A stretch of 7,503 bases of DNA from JAQUGA01 sp038210985 (GTDB lineage: Bacteria; Bacteroidota; Bacteroidia; Bacteroidales; WCHB1-69). Every line of letters starts with the position of its first letter. The stretch's first letter is position 1. The stretch spans positions 1-7,503 of the forward strand of contig JBBQWB010000127.1 of NCBI GenBank assembly GCA_038210985.1. The letters are read 5' to 3'. The position numbers and the translations under genes were made by a program. This document shows, one piece after another, positions 1 to 6,939 of this stretch. The notes under the pieces were generated by a model. It was not told where the DNA came from, did no database searches, and worked only from the letters and a program-made list of their open reading frames with translations.

Positions 1-1
1 T

Positions 2-364
2 GAAATAGCTGGTTGGCGCAAGTTGTCTTTTTGGTATAAATCTTTAAAAAATGCAATGCGAGTATTGGGTCAAGTAGGCAAATCTGGTGGAAAAGACAAA
101 GATGCACGACAACTAAAAGCAGCAACAAAATATTTAAAAATTGCTTTTTTGTTTTTAGAGAAATTGAAAAAAGAGAAGAAAAACTTACCATTGATTGATT
201 TGCATGACTGTAATTTACATCTGGAATTAGAATACTATCAATCAATGCTCGAAAAACATATTGACTTACTAGAACGTAGGATTATCAAAGGCGAAACAAT
301 TCCACATAAAGAAAAGATTTTTTCTATCTTTGAGACTTACAAATATAACATTTTCTCCTCATAA
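2..364 (+). pseudogene. ISNCY-like transposase, internal fragment
   Basis: The reading frame is open from the left edge (codons from position 2 read EIAGWRKLSF...), so the TTG at 23 is not a real start. The piece is basic and helical: a Lys-rich stretch (KSGGKDKDARQLKAATKYLK), then a run from HDCNLHLELEYY through MLEKHIDLLERR to GETIPHKEKIFSIFE. The HxEKxFSxFE block just before an expected 'hTEWI.KGK' segment is, from memory, characteristic of transposases annotated as ISNCY family. In those proteins the chain continues for well over 100 further residues with catalytic acidic positions. Here it breaks after about position 336-343 and ends in an unrelated tail (KYNIFSS) and TAA. It is therefore truncated on the right, while the left part lies outside the window. 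It is almost certainly inactive. The family call is moderately sure; the truncation is directly visible if the family call holds. Confidence 0.68.
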
Positions 365-396
365 CTTTATGCTTTTAACAACATTTATTTACGAGG

Positions 397-422
397 ACTT
401 TATGTCGTGTGATACATAAAGT
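397..422. repeat. Perfect 9-bp inverted repeat (hairpin)
   Basis: ACTTTATGT and ACATAAAGT form perfect 9-bp arms around an 8-nt loop (cgtgtgat). The hairpin lies between the broken transposase and the 3' end of the minus-strand methyltransferase/GT2 gene. Neither side carries a T-tract after the stem, so it is not a canonical rho-independent terminator, although it could still stabilise or end the 3' end of the minus-strand operon. A second copy of one arm core (ACTTTATG) occurs at 364-371. It could also be a remnant of an element end next to the transposase piece. Confidence 0.5.
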
Positions 423-452
423 ACAGGGGGCTTTGTGTAATTTTTGGAAATA

Positions 453-1871
453 TTAGTTGTAAAACTTAATTTTACCAGCTGCAAAAAACCACATTTTTAA
501 TAGCAATAAACCATGTTTAAACCGCGAAATATTTGTATCGCCGTAAACTCTTTCTTTGTATCGGATGGGTAAATCGATAATTTTCAAATTTAGTTTATAT
601 GCTCCAAAAATTAAATCGAAGTCGCCAAAAGGGTCAAAGTCGCCAAAAAAAGTTCGGTTTTTAGTCAAACGGTAATAATCTTCGCGAAACATTACTTTAG
701 TTCCGCAAAGCGTATCTTTAATTGGTTGTTCGAGCATCCACGAAAAGCCGATACTGAACATTTTATTGCCAAACATATTCAACAATCGCATGGCATTTTT
801 GTCCATTGGATAAACCAAGCGCGATCCGTTGATGAAATCGCCTTTGCTACTTGCAATTGCATCGTAAAATTTTGGAAGCGTTTCGGGTGGAACGGTGAGG
901 TCGGCATCTAAAATCATTAAAATGTCTCCAGTAGCCATAGCATATCCTTTACGAACTGCATCACCTTTTCCTTTTCCTTCTTGTTGGGCAATTTTTATAT
1001 CGTATCGATCGATGTATTTTTGTTGGATTTCCTGAATTTTATCCCAAGTATCATCGGTTGAATTTCCTTCTACAAAAATAATTTCCACATGATTTCCAAA
1101 TTCGGGCATGCGAAGAATCGCATTTTCAATATTTCCACTTTCGTTTCGAGCAGGAATTACAACCGTTGTTGAAAATTCTTTAGAAACATCATTTGAAGTG
1201 GGTAATTGTCGTGCAAACAAAAAACGATTTAAGCACATGGCATTGAAACCTGGAAGCACGCCAATTACCTTATTGAAAAACCAAGAAATTATCGGAATAT
1301 TATATGGAATTAGCATTTTGCGAGTGTGTCGATAGGTTTCAAAACCTGCCAGATACAATAAATTCATAATATCTTTGCCCGAAAGCCAGCTTTGATGGGG
1401 CGTACGACGTTTTAAATGCAAAAATTCAGCAAAATGAATATAAGGCTCCCAAAAGGAGTTGTAGTATGAAATGATGATTTTAGTGCGTGGATGTGAAACT
1501 TTTTTAAGTTGTTTAAAAACCGATTCAATATCGTCGAGCACTCCAATAATATTGGATAAAATAATGACATCAAATGTTTCTTCAAGCTCAATGTTTTCGG
1601 CTTCCATTATTTTAAAATCAATATTTGGAAACTGAACTTTAGCTTCTTCAATCATTTTTTCGGAAAAATCGACGCCAAGTTTTCGTTGTCCTTTTACATT
1701 AGCTATTAATTCGCCTGTTCCACATCCAATTTCTAATACCGAATATTCATCATGGATAAAATAATCACAGTATTTTGTAATCGAATTCCAATAATATGCT
1801 TTTGATTTTCGGTATTTAATTCGGCTTGGAGCTTGTGTTTCGAAATAGTTTCGAACATTATTACGATTCAT
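453..1871 (-). CDS. SAM-methyltransferase fused to GT2 polyprenyl-phosphate sugar synthase
   Basis: This is a 472-residue two-domain protein. Residues 1 to about 220 are a class I SAM-dependent methyltransferase: motif I LEIGCGTGE (46-54), an acidic residue at the end of strand 2 (GVDFS, Asp68) and DVIILSNIIG (101-110). Residues about 235-472 are a family 2 glycosyltransferase of the dolichyl-phosphate mannose synthase type: VVIPARNESGNI (237-248), EGNSTDDT (268-275), GKGKGDAVRKGY (299-310), the metal-binding DAD (322-324), and a C-terminal YGDTNISRFKHG segment typical of the subgroup. There is no multi-spanning tail. One hydrophobic stretch (about 453-468) may dock on the membrane. The GT half should move a sugar from a nucleotide donor to a polyprenyl phosphate in the cytoplasm. 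The methyl acceptor of the N-terminal half is unknown. The gene starts 13 bp after the GT-C gene and is probably co-transcribed with it. No Shine-Dalgarno sequence precedes the ATG, which is usual in Bacteroidota. Domain calls are firm; the sugar is not determinable. Confidence 0.88.
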   Translation of the reverse strand: MNRNNVRNYFETQAPSRIKYRKSKAYYWNSITKYCDYFIHDEYSVLEIGCGTGELIANVKGQRKLGVDFSEKMIEEAKVQFPNIDFKIMEAENIELEETFDVIILSNIIGVLDDIESVFKQLKKVSHPRTKIIISYYNSFWEPYIHFAEFLHLKRRTPHQSWLSGKDIMNLLYLAGFETYRHTRKMLIPYNIPIISWFFNKVIGVLPGFNAMCLNRFLFARQLPTSNDVSKEFSTTVVIPARNESGNIENAILRMPEFGNHVEIIFVEGNSTDDTWDKIQEIQQKYIDRYDIKIAQQEGKGKGDAVRKGYAMATGDILMILDADLTVPPETLPKFYDAIASSKGDFINGSRLVYPMDKNAMRLLNMFGNKMFSIGFSWMLEQPIKDTLCGTKVMFREDYYRLTKNRTFFGDFDPFGDFDLIFGAYKLNLKIIDLPIRYKERVYGDTNISRFKHGLLLLKMWFFAAGKIKFYN

Positions 1872-1884
1872 TTTTTGTAGTCGT

Positions 1885-3900
1885 TTAGTAATATATTTTA
1901 ATTAAAGTAGATGGTTCGGTTGCACCAATGGTATGAACTTCCTTATAAATGTTCGGGTATTTTAACTGAACAAAGTATATGAATCGATGTAGAGTTGTTA
2001 TAATATCGCCTGTATTTGCAGATGGATTTTTGCGCAGACTAGCTAAAATAAAATATTTTATTTTGTTTGCACGAAGCTCTTCAATCATTAAATCAGGATT
2101 ATGAATAGCAAAACTCCAATTGTCTTTCAAAAAAGTTCTTATAATTCCGGGCAAGTCGCTTTCAAATTCAATTCCTAAATTATTTCCAAAAACCACTGCC
2201 GAATCTTTATATTGTTCTGGAACTAAATACACTGCTAGTACTTTATTGCCAATTATTTGGTTCGAGTCGTTCATCAACGATGAATTTATTAAAGTATAGG
2301 TATATTGCGACATCTGTCGATGGAATTGTTGCACCTGTGGCGAATTCGACATTTGAATAATGTTAACAGTTAAAGGAACAAATCCAGGTTTTTTATTTAA
2401 TGACATTAAAAAAGTATCGGGATCCATTGTAGGTACATTGTACATTCCATAAAACCCTCTGCCAGTATAAACAAATGATATTTCGGGTTTACGACAAGCT
2501 ACCATATCTTCGGCAGCGATGTTTTCGTCCACCCATTCGCTCATTTTAATATAGTTTACCCAATCGGGGGTCATGCCATAAAATATATTGCCACTGAGGT
2601 TGGCTTGAAGAGTTTTACTGTGTTTATCCACTTTAGAAAGCACTCGTGGAAACGAAGCAAAAAAGATGATAAGAAACGGGAGCAGATATAAAATTTGACC
2701 CTTTTTAAACCATTTCAATTTCAAAAAATAATAAAATCCAGTATAAATTGAAATTATTAATAATGGGAAATAAGGAATAATTAATCGAGGTTGATCCCAG
2801 TGTTTTTGAACCGCAAAAAAAGTTACCAACAACATAAAACCAGTGTATAAAATACTGAAAAACAGGGGTTTGTTTTTCTTTACCACGGCTATCAATGCCC
2901 AAATTACCATAATATATACCAAAATAGTAAGTTTTGAAGTAATTTGAGGCATGTCTTCGGGTTTTAATCCTATAAAAACAAAAAAATGTTTGGATAAATA
3001 AAGATTAGAGTTGTCGATAAAACGATGAAAAAGTCCAACAATATCTTCATTGCCTTTTGCAGGATTATAAAAATCTTTCAATAGCAAACCCGATGCTTGA
3101 TTTGAAAATTGAGCACCTTCGGTGTGAAATAATAATCTTTTAAAAACCTCGAATGGGAGTAAAACAGCCACAATTGCTCCCAAGGAGTATGCTAGTTTTC
3201 TCCATTCTAAATTTAAAATAAGATATCCGATTAGAGCAATAGCTGCTCCCATGCCAACGTTACGTGTCCATATTATGGCAAAAATGATAAGCCCAATCCA
3301 TAAATAATTTTTATACGTTTCTTTAATTGATTTTTCATCTTCTTTAGTATCGATTAAATATTTGAAAACCAGCCATAAAAAAATGGATTGAAGAAGCATG
3401 AAAAAACCTTCGCTGTATGTTTGGCTAGTATAGTATAGAAAAGATGTAGAAACAGAAATAGTTAAAAGTGCTGGATAAAGTATGGATGAGGGAATTCGTT
3501 TACTAAATGCCTTGTGCAAAAAGTAGTATTGACCTAATATAGATGCTAGCGACAATAATTTTAATAAACTTACTTTTACTCCAAAAATTAACACAAAAAA
3601 ACTCAGGACAATTGGATAAAGAGGACCTTGAAAGATTGGGAAAACTCCATTGTGTATAAATTCATAAGCACGAACAATATATGCCGAATCATCGCCACCA
3701 TCACTTACTTTCATGTCGAACAACAAAAGAGAAAATAGCAATGTCAATCCAAATCCTACCCAAAAAAATATTTTCGAGTATTTTGTAAAAAAAACATCGG
3801 TAATATCCAGAAAACTGCCTTTTTTAGATTGATTTACATTTGTTTGTGCAGGTTTTTTCAGATTTGGGGTGCTTTGTTTTTTGTTTTTTGAATTCTGCAT
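1885..3900 (-). CDS. GT-C family integral membrane glycosyltransferase (ArnT/PMT-like)
   Basis: This 671-residue polytopic inner-membrane protein has a basic, polar cytoplasmic N-tail (1-40) and then many hydrophobic segments up to about residue 417 (for example 44-61, 97-125, 202-228, 237-250, 325-340, 346-363, 374-394, 402-416). The first external loop carries the acidic pair GGDDSAY (Asp70-Asp71) followed by GPLYP, the arrangement seen in GT-C enzymes that use polyprenyl-phosphate sugars. WDQPRLIIPYFPL (368-380) matches the conserved late transmembrane region. Residues about 421-671 are a soluble, probably periplasmic domain that includes MSEWVDENI and the segment CRKPEISFVYTGRG. The predicted job is transfer of a sugar from a lipid-linked donor to an envelope acceptor. 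It heads the operon with the GT2 fusion, a plausible supplier of that donor. Acceptor and sugar are unknown. Start ATG 3900 is chosen because the frame is otherwise complete and a possible promoter lies just upstream. Confidence 0.85.
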   Translation of the reverse strand: MQNSKNKKQSTPNLKKPAQTNVNQSKKGSFLDITDVFFTKYSKIFFWVGFGLTLLFSLLLFDMKVSDGGDDSAYIVRAYEFIHNGVFPIFQGPLYPIVLSFFVLIFGVKVSLLKLLSLASILGQYYFLHKAFSKRIPSSILYPALLTISVSTSFLYYTSQTYSEGFFMLLQSIFLWLVFKYLIDTKEDEKSIKETYKNYLWIGLIIFAIIWTRNVGMGAAIALIGYLILNLEWRKLAYSLGAIVAVLLPFEVFKRLLFHTEGAQFSNQASGLLLKDFYNPAKGNEDIVGLFHRFIDNSNLYLSKHFFVFIGLKPEDMPQITSKLTILVYIMVIWALIAVVKKNKPLFFSILYTGFMLLVTFFAVQKHWDQPRLIIPYFPLLIISIYTGFYYFLKLKWFKKGQILYLLPFLIIFFASFPRVLSKVDKHSKTLQANLSGNIFYGMTPDWVNYIKMSEWVDENIAAEDMVACRKPEISFVYTGRGFYGMYNVPTMDPDTFLMSLNKKPGFVPLTVNIIQMSNSPQVQQFHRQMSQYTYTLINSSLMNDSNQIIGNKVLAVYLVPEQYKDSAVVFGNNLGIEFESDLPGIIRTFLKDNWSFAIHNPDLMIEELRANKIKYFILASLRKNPSANTGDIITTLHRFIYFVQLKYPNIYKEVHTIGATEPSTLIKIYY

Positions 3901-3914
3901 GTAGAAAATTTTTA

Positions 3915-3922
3915 CAAACTTA
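3915..3922 (-). promoter_or_regulatory. Possible Bacteroidota -7 box for the glycosyltransferase operon
   Basis: On the minus strand these bases read TAAGTTTG, matching the Bacteroidota -7 consensus TAnnTTTG, about 14 bases before the ATG at 3900. No clear -33 TTTG element is seen at the expected distance, so support is weak. A 7-bp inverted repeat (GAATTTT/AAAATTC, 3924-3941) lies just upstream and may simply reflect AT-richness. Confidence 0.33.
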
Positions 3923-3971
3923 CGAATTTTGATTAAAATTCTCCGATTTATTTTATTAGTTTAGATTTTTA

Positions 3972-3982
3972 GTGTTTTTTTG
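3972..3982 (+). repeat. Left copy of 11-bp direct repeat GTGTTTTTTTG
   Basis: This is an exact match to 5420-5430, 1448 bases downstream. It sits where the AT-rich spacer typical of the flanks changes to the block holding the T9SS tail and the tig relic. Seven of its bases are a T run, so chance recurrence is not negligible. Confidence 0.6.
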
Positions 3983-4328
3983 TGATTGTGCCATTAAGTT
4001 GGACAAATCCAGATGGAAATTGTCTGTGGAATCAAAAAATAATATAATGGTAAAATCCAATTGGATACAGAAAGATCCGTTAATTAACGGAATACAAGAA
4101 ATGGGAGAAGTTCCCTTCTCTCTCTATCCAAATCCTGCAAAAGAGCAGATAAACATCAATATCAACCTAAAAAACTTCCATATTGCTATTTGTAGTATTG
4201 TAGGACAGGTACTCTTGTCACAAAACGATACGAAATCAATAGATATAAGTAGCTTAGCTGCAGGAAGTTATTTCATTAGCATCACTGCTGACGGAATCAA
4301 AACAAACAAAAAGTTTATTAAACAATAA
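3972..4328 (+). pseudogene. C-terminal T9SS sorting domain, orphan tail of a secreted protein
   Basis: The last 70 or so residues of this 118-codon frame are a type A T9SS C-terminal sorting domain: FSLYPNPAKEQINI (49-62), IVGQVLLSQ (76-84), DISSLAAGSYFISI (91-104), ending in KKFIKQ. Such domains sit at the end of large exported proteins and direct them through the Por machinery of Bacteroidota to the cell surface. Here no cargo and no signal peptide precede it. The nominal GTG start at 3972 falls exactly on the copy of an 11-mer that marks a composition break, and the first residues (MFFCDCAIKL) look untranslated or chimeric. The real reading likely begins further upstream in a sequence that is absent here. 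Its single Arg codon is AGA, unlike the flanking genes. It is followed by its own strong terminator. The domain identity is firm; calling it a fragment is inference from the missing N-terminus. Confidence 0.75.
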
Positions 4329-4350
4329 AGTAAATAATACTACTATAATG

Positions 4351-4382
4351 CTCCTTTGGTTTTTGCCAAGGGAGTTTTTTTT
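4351..4382 (+). terminator. Rho-independent terminator after the T9SS-domain gene
   Basis: CTCCTTTGG (4351-4359) pairs with CCAAGGGAG (4366-4374) through nine positions, one of them a U-G wobble, with a 6-nt loop (tttttg), followed directly by eight T (4375-4382). It begins 22 bases after the stop codon of the T9SS-tail frame. This is a textbook intrinsic terminator on the plus strand and separates the tail from the trigger-factor relic. Confidence 0.88.
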
Positions 4383-4406
4383 ATTTTCTCAACAAAAAAT
4401 TATTTA

Positions 4407-4434
4407 TTGAAATCACAATCATTTTCGCTATCAT
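4407..4434 (+). promoter_or_regulatory. Possible sigma-70-like promoter upstream of the trigger-factor relic
   Basis: TTGAAA (4407-4412), a 16-base spacer and TATCAT (4429-4434) match a general sigma-70 pattern at five of six bases each. The implied start lies about 25 bases before the ATG at 4466. This is unlike the Bacteroidota TTTG/TAnnTTTG pattern and would fit a foreign origin, but such matches arise easily in AT-rich DNA. Confidence 0.28.
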
Positions 4435-4465
4435 CCAAGCAAGTAATTTTTTTTATATATTTTTT

Positions 4466-5450
4466 ATGTCGCTTATGGAAAAAAAAGTAAACAAAGGAGC
4501 ACATGCAAACTACGACATTGAGCTCATTATCACAGAAAAAGAATATGAAGATGCAAAACTCATTATGATCAAAGAATTTCAAAAAGACTACGAAGCACCT
4601 GGATTTAGAAAAGGAGCTGCACCATTGGATATGGTAGAAAAAAATATCAAACCAGAACATATAGATATGGGAGCATACGAAAAAGTAATCAACACAGGAC
4701 TTCAAGAAATCCTCAAAGAACAACCAGAACTCAAACTTATTGGAGAACCATACGAGTTCAAACAAGAAAAAAAAGATGGAAAAACTGTGATCAATCTCAA
4801 ATTGGATATTTTTCCAGAAGTAGAAGTTGTAAATAACGACCGAGAATACCATTTCAAAGATTGCGATCGAATATCTTGATAAAGAAGGAAAGGTAGTAAA
4901 TACAGGACATACCTATATTGGAGAACAGGAATTTGCTGAAGATCCATTCTTTCCAAAGACATTTATCAACAAGAAAAAAGACGAAGTTATAGAATTAACT
5001 CACGATGAAAAGAAATTACTCGCAGTACTTCACAACAAAAAAGGTGATACTCCAGCAGAAAAAGTCAAAATGACTATCAAAGATGTCAAAAAAATAGTAC
5101 TTCCTGAGATGAATCCAGAAATGCTCAAAAAACTTTTGGGAGATGACACAAAAATGGAAACAGAAGCTGATCTTATGGCACATATTAGTGAATCTATCGA
5201 ACACCAAAAATATGACCAAGAATTGATCAAAAAAATAGAAGATATTCTACAAACACTAAGAAATACTTCTATGAAAGTAGTGATTCCTCAGACACTTATC
5301 AACGAAGAGCTCAAAACAAGAATAAAAAGTCTTGAAGAAAAGTTGGGAGGAAAAGAGAAGATGGAAGACTATCTCAAAAAATTGGGAGACGAAAAAGCAA
5401 AAGCATTTTTTGATGATAGGTGTTTTTTTGAAAAGTTGATGGAATTTTAA
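4466..5450 (+). pseudogene. tig: Trigger factor, frame-disrupted and truncated
   Basis: Trigger factor is the ribosome-bound chaperone and prolyl isomerase that meets nascent chains. The first frame (4466-4879) gives the N-terminal ribosome-binding domain: an IEL.I...EYE.A start, the ribosome-docking PGFRKGAAP (45-53), then IGEPYEFKQ and LDIFPEVEV. At 4841-4847 the coherent reading moves to another frame, NTISKIAIEYLDKEG from 4845, and continues for about 201 codons through part of the PPIase region and the C-terminal helical arms (FGG-like LGGKEKMEDYL). Compared with E. coli Tig, roughly 35 residues between PEVEV and the start of the FKBP-like core are missing, so this is a deletion and not a one-base slip. 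The match ends near 5417 at KAFFDD, losing about the last 70 residues; the rest (RCFFEKLMEF) is junk read to TAA at 5448. The protein differs strongly from Bacteroidota Tig as I know it. Arg is AGA at 3 of 4 sites and Leu CTC occurs at least nine times, unlike the neighbours. ATG 4475 is an alternative start. No in-frame TGA is used. Confidence 0.8.
5420..5430 (+). repeat. Right copy of 11-bp direct repeat GTGTTTTTTTG
   Basis: Exact copy of 3972-3982. It lies within three bases of the point where trigger-factor similarity ends (about 5417), so the two copies bracket the compositionally distinct block. It could be a target-site duplication, a microhomology joint or an assembly joint. Confidence 0.6.
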
Positions 5451-5562
5451 GTTTCTTTGAAATTTTTGAAAGGTTTAAAATTATTAAAATCAATTTAATT
5501 TTCATTTCAGAATTCAACTAATAGAAATTAAAGTTGTTATTTTGTTTATTAATATATTTATT

Positions 5563-6939
5563 ATGAATTATTCAGACCTTTTAAAATCGCAACGAGATTT
5601 ATTCGATTCAGGGAAAACATTACCCTTAAAATTTCGAATTGAGCAACTAAAATTGCTTAAAAAAATGATTTTGACACATGAAAAGCAAATTTTAGATGCG
5701 GTTTATGCCGATTTAAAAAAGCCAGACTTTGAAAATCAACTTACCGAAACACAATTTACACTTTGGGAAATTGAAAACACATTAAATCATCTAAAATACT
5801 GGATGAAGCCCGAATATGTCGAAACTCCAATTTTTCATAAACCAGGATATAGTTTTATTAAATCGGATCCTTTGGGTGTTTCATTAATTATTGCTCCTTG
5901 GAATTATCCTTTTCAGCTTATGATTGCTCCTTTGGTTGCCAATATTGCAGCTGGGAATTGTGCCATTTTAAAGCCTTCGGAACTATCCACAAATACTTCA
6001 ACGGTAATTTCGAAAATTATCTCCGAAACTTTTCCATCTGAATATATTTTGGTTGTGCAAGGTGGGGCAAGTGAAACTACTGAATTGTTGAATTTGAAAT
6101 TTGACAATATTTTTTACACTGGTAGTACTCAAGTAGGAAAAATTGTTATGTCGGCAGCTGCCCAAAACTTAACTCCAGTTACACTCGAACTTGGAGGGAA
6201 AAGTCCGTGTGTGGTCGATAAAAATGTTCCATTAAAACAAACTGCACGAAAAATTGTGTGGGGTAAGTTTTTGAACGCAGGTCAAACTTGCATTGCTCCC
6301 GACTATATTCTTGTGGATAAATCGATTAAAGATAAATTGATAGAATCAATAAAAGAAATTATCGTTGAATTTTATGGCTCAAACGTTCAAAAATCGAATA
6401 GTTATGCCCGAATTATCAACGAACGACATTTTAATCGTTTAACAACCCTTTTAAAAGATGGAGAAGTTGTTTATGGCGGGCAAACGGATGTTTCCGATTT
6501 ATTTATTTCACCCACTATAATTGAAAACCCGGATTTGAAAAGTAATTTAATGACCGAAGAAATTTTTGGTCCGATATTGCCAATAATGGAATATTCGAAT
6601 GTTGACGAAGTGATGAAATTTATTAAGCAGCGACCAAAACCTTTGGCTTTGTATATTTTTTCGAAAAATAGTAAGTTTGTTCAATCTATTATTGAGCACA
6701 CTTCGTCGGGAGGTGTTTGTGTAAACGACACTTTGTCGCACATTACCACTTCGGCACTTCCATTTGGTGGCGTTGGCGATAGTGGCATGGGGCAGTATCA
6801 TGGTAAAAAAGGATTTGATGCCTTTTCGCACCAAAAAAGTGTGTTGAAAAAAAGTTTTTTAATCGATTTTTCGATGCGTTATCCACCATATATAAAACTT
6901 TCGGGATTTATGAAGAAGATGATAAAATGGGTTTCGTGA
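5563..6939 (+). CDS. Class 3 aldehyde dehydrogenase (NAD(P)+-dependent)
   Basis: This is a complete 458-residue class 3 aldehyde dehydrogenase that oxidises aliphatic or aromatic aldehydes to carboxylic acids. Visible hallmarks: APWNYPFQ with oxyanion-hole Asn114; KPSE (137-140) and the Rossmann turn TGSTQVGK (186-193) for NAD(P) binding; general base Glu209 in LELGGKSP; nucleophile Cys243 in NAGQTCIAPDY; EEIFGP (332-337); LPFGGVGDSGMG (399-410). With ATG 5563 as start, Asn114, Glu209 and Cys243 fall at the same numbers as in mammalian ALDH3A1, which supports that start over the in-frame TTG at 5542. Length is normal for the class. There is no signal peptide. The C-terminus (MRYPPYIKLSGFMKKMIKWVS) is amphipathic, and peripheral membrane contact is possible. 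All eight Arg codons are CGA/CGT, matching the operon genes and not the block just upstream. No operon partner is seen. The substrate is unknown; medium/long-chain aldehydes are likely by family. Confidence 0.95.
   Translation: MNYSDLLKSQRDLFDSGKTLPLKFRIEQLKLLKKMILTHEKQILDAVYADLKKPDFENQLTETQFTLWEIENTLNHLKYWMKPEYVETPIFHKPGYSFIKSDPLGVSLIIAPWNYPFQLMIAPLVANIAAGNCAILKPSELSTNTSTVISKIISETFPSEYILVVQGGASETTELLNLKFDNIFYTGSTQVGKIVMSAAAQNLTPVTLELGGKSPCVVDKNVPLKQTARKIVWGKFLNAGQTCIAPDYILVDKSIKDKLIESIKEIIVEFYGSNVQKSNSYARIINERHFNRLTTLLKDGEVVYGGQTDVSDLFISPTIIENPDLKSNLMTEEIFGPILPIMEYSNVDEVMKFIKQRPKPLALYIFSKNSKFVQSIIEHTSSGGVCVNDTLSHITTSALPFGGVGDSGMGQYHGKKGFDAFSHQKSVLKKSFLIDFSMRYPPYIKLSGFMKKMIKWVS

Noticed and set aside
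397..422. Intrinsic terminator for the minus-strand operon
   Set aside because: The stem is perfect but no T-tract follows on the minus strand, so I list it only as a hairpin.
726..1335. Plus-strand frames at 726-911 and 1108-1335
   Set aside because: Both lie antisense inside the well-supported GT2/methyltransferase gene and show no recognisable domain.
4841..4880. Programmed ribosomal frameshift in trigger factor
   Set aside because: No slippery heptamer is seen at the switch, and a block of expected residues is missing as well. Deletion explains both.
4400..4962. Minus-strand frames opposite the trigger factor, including those rich in Phe
   Set aside because: They are antisense shadows of a Lys/Glu-rich coding strand, with no domain and no coherent composition.
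4466..5450. UGA-as-glycine genetic code
   Set aside because: The only TGA met in the first frame (4877-4879) lies after the frame break. The glycine codons I checked in the coherent reading are ordinary GGN codons.
5542..5562. Upstream TTG start adding seven residues to the aldehyde dehydrogenase
   Set aside because: The ATG at 5563 gives family numbering exactly (Asn114, Glu209, Cys243), and the extra residues are hydrophobic spacer translation.
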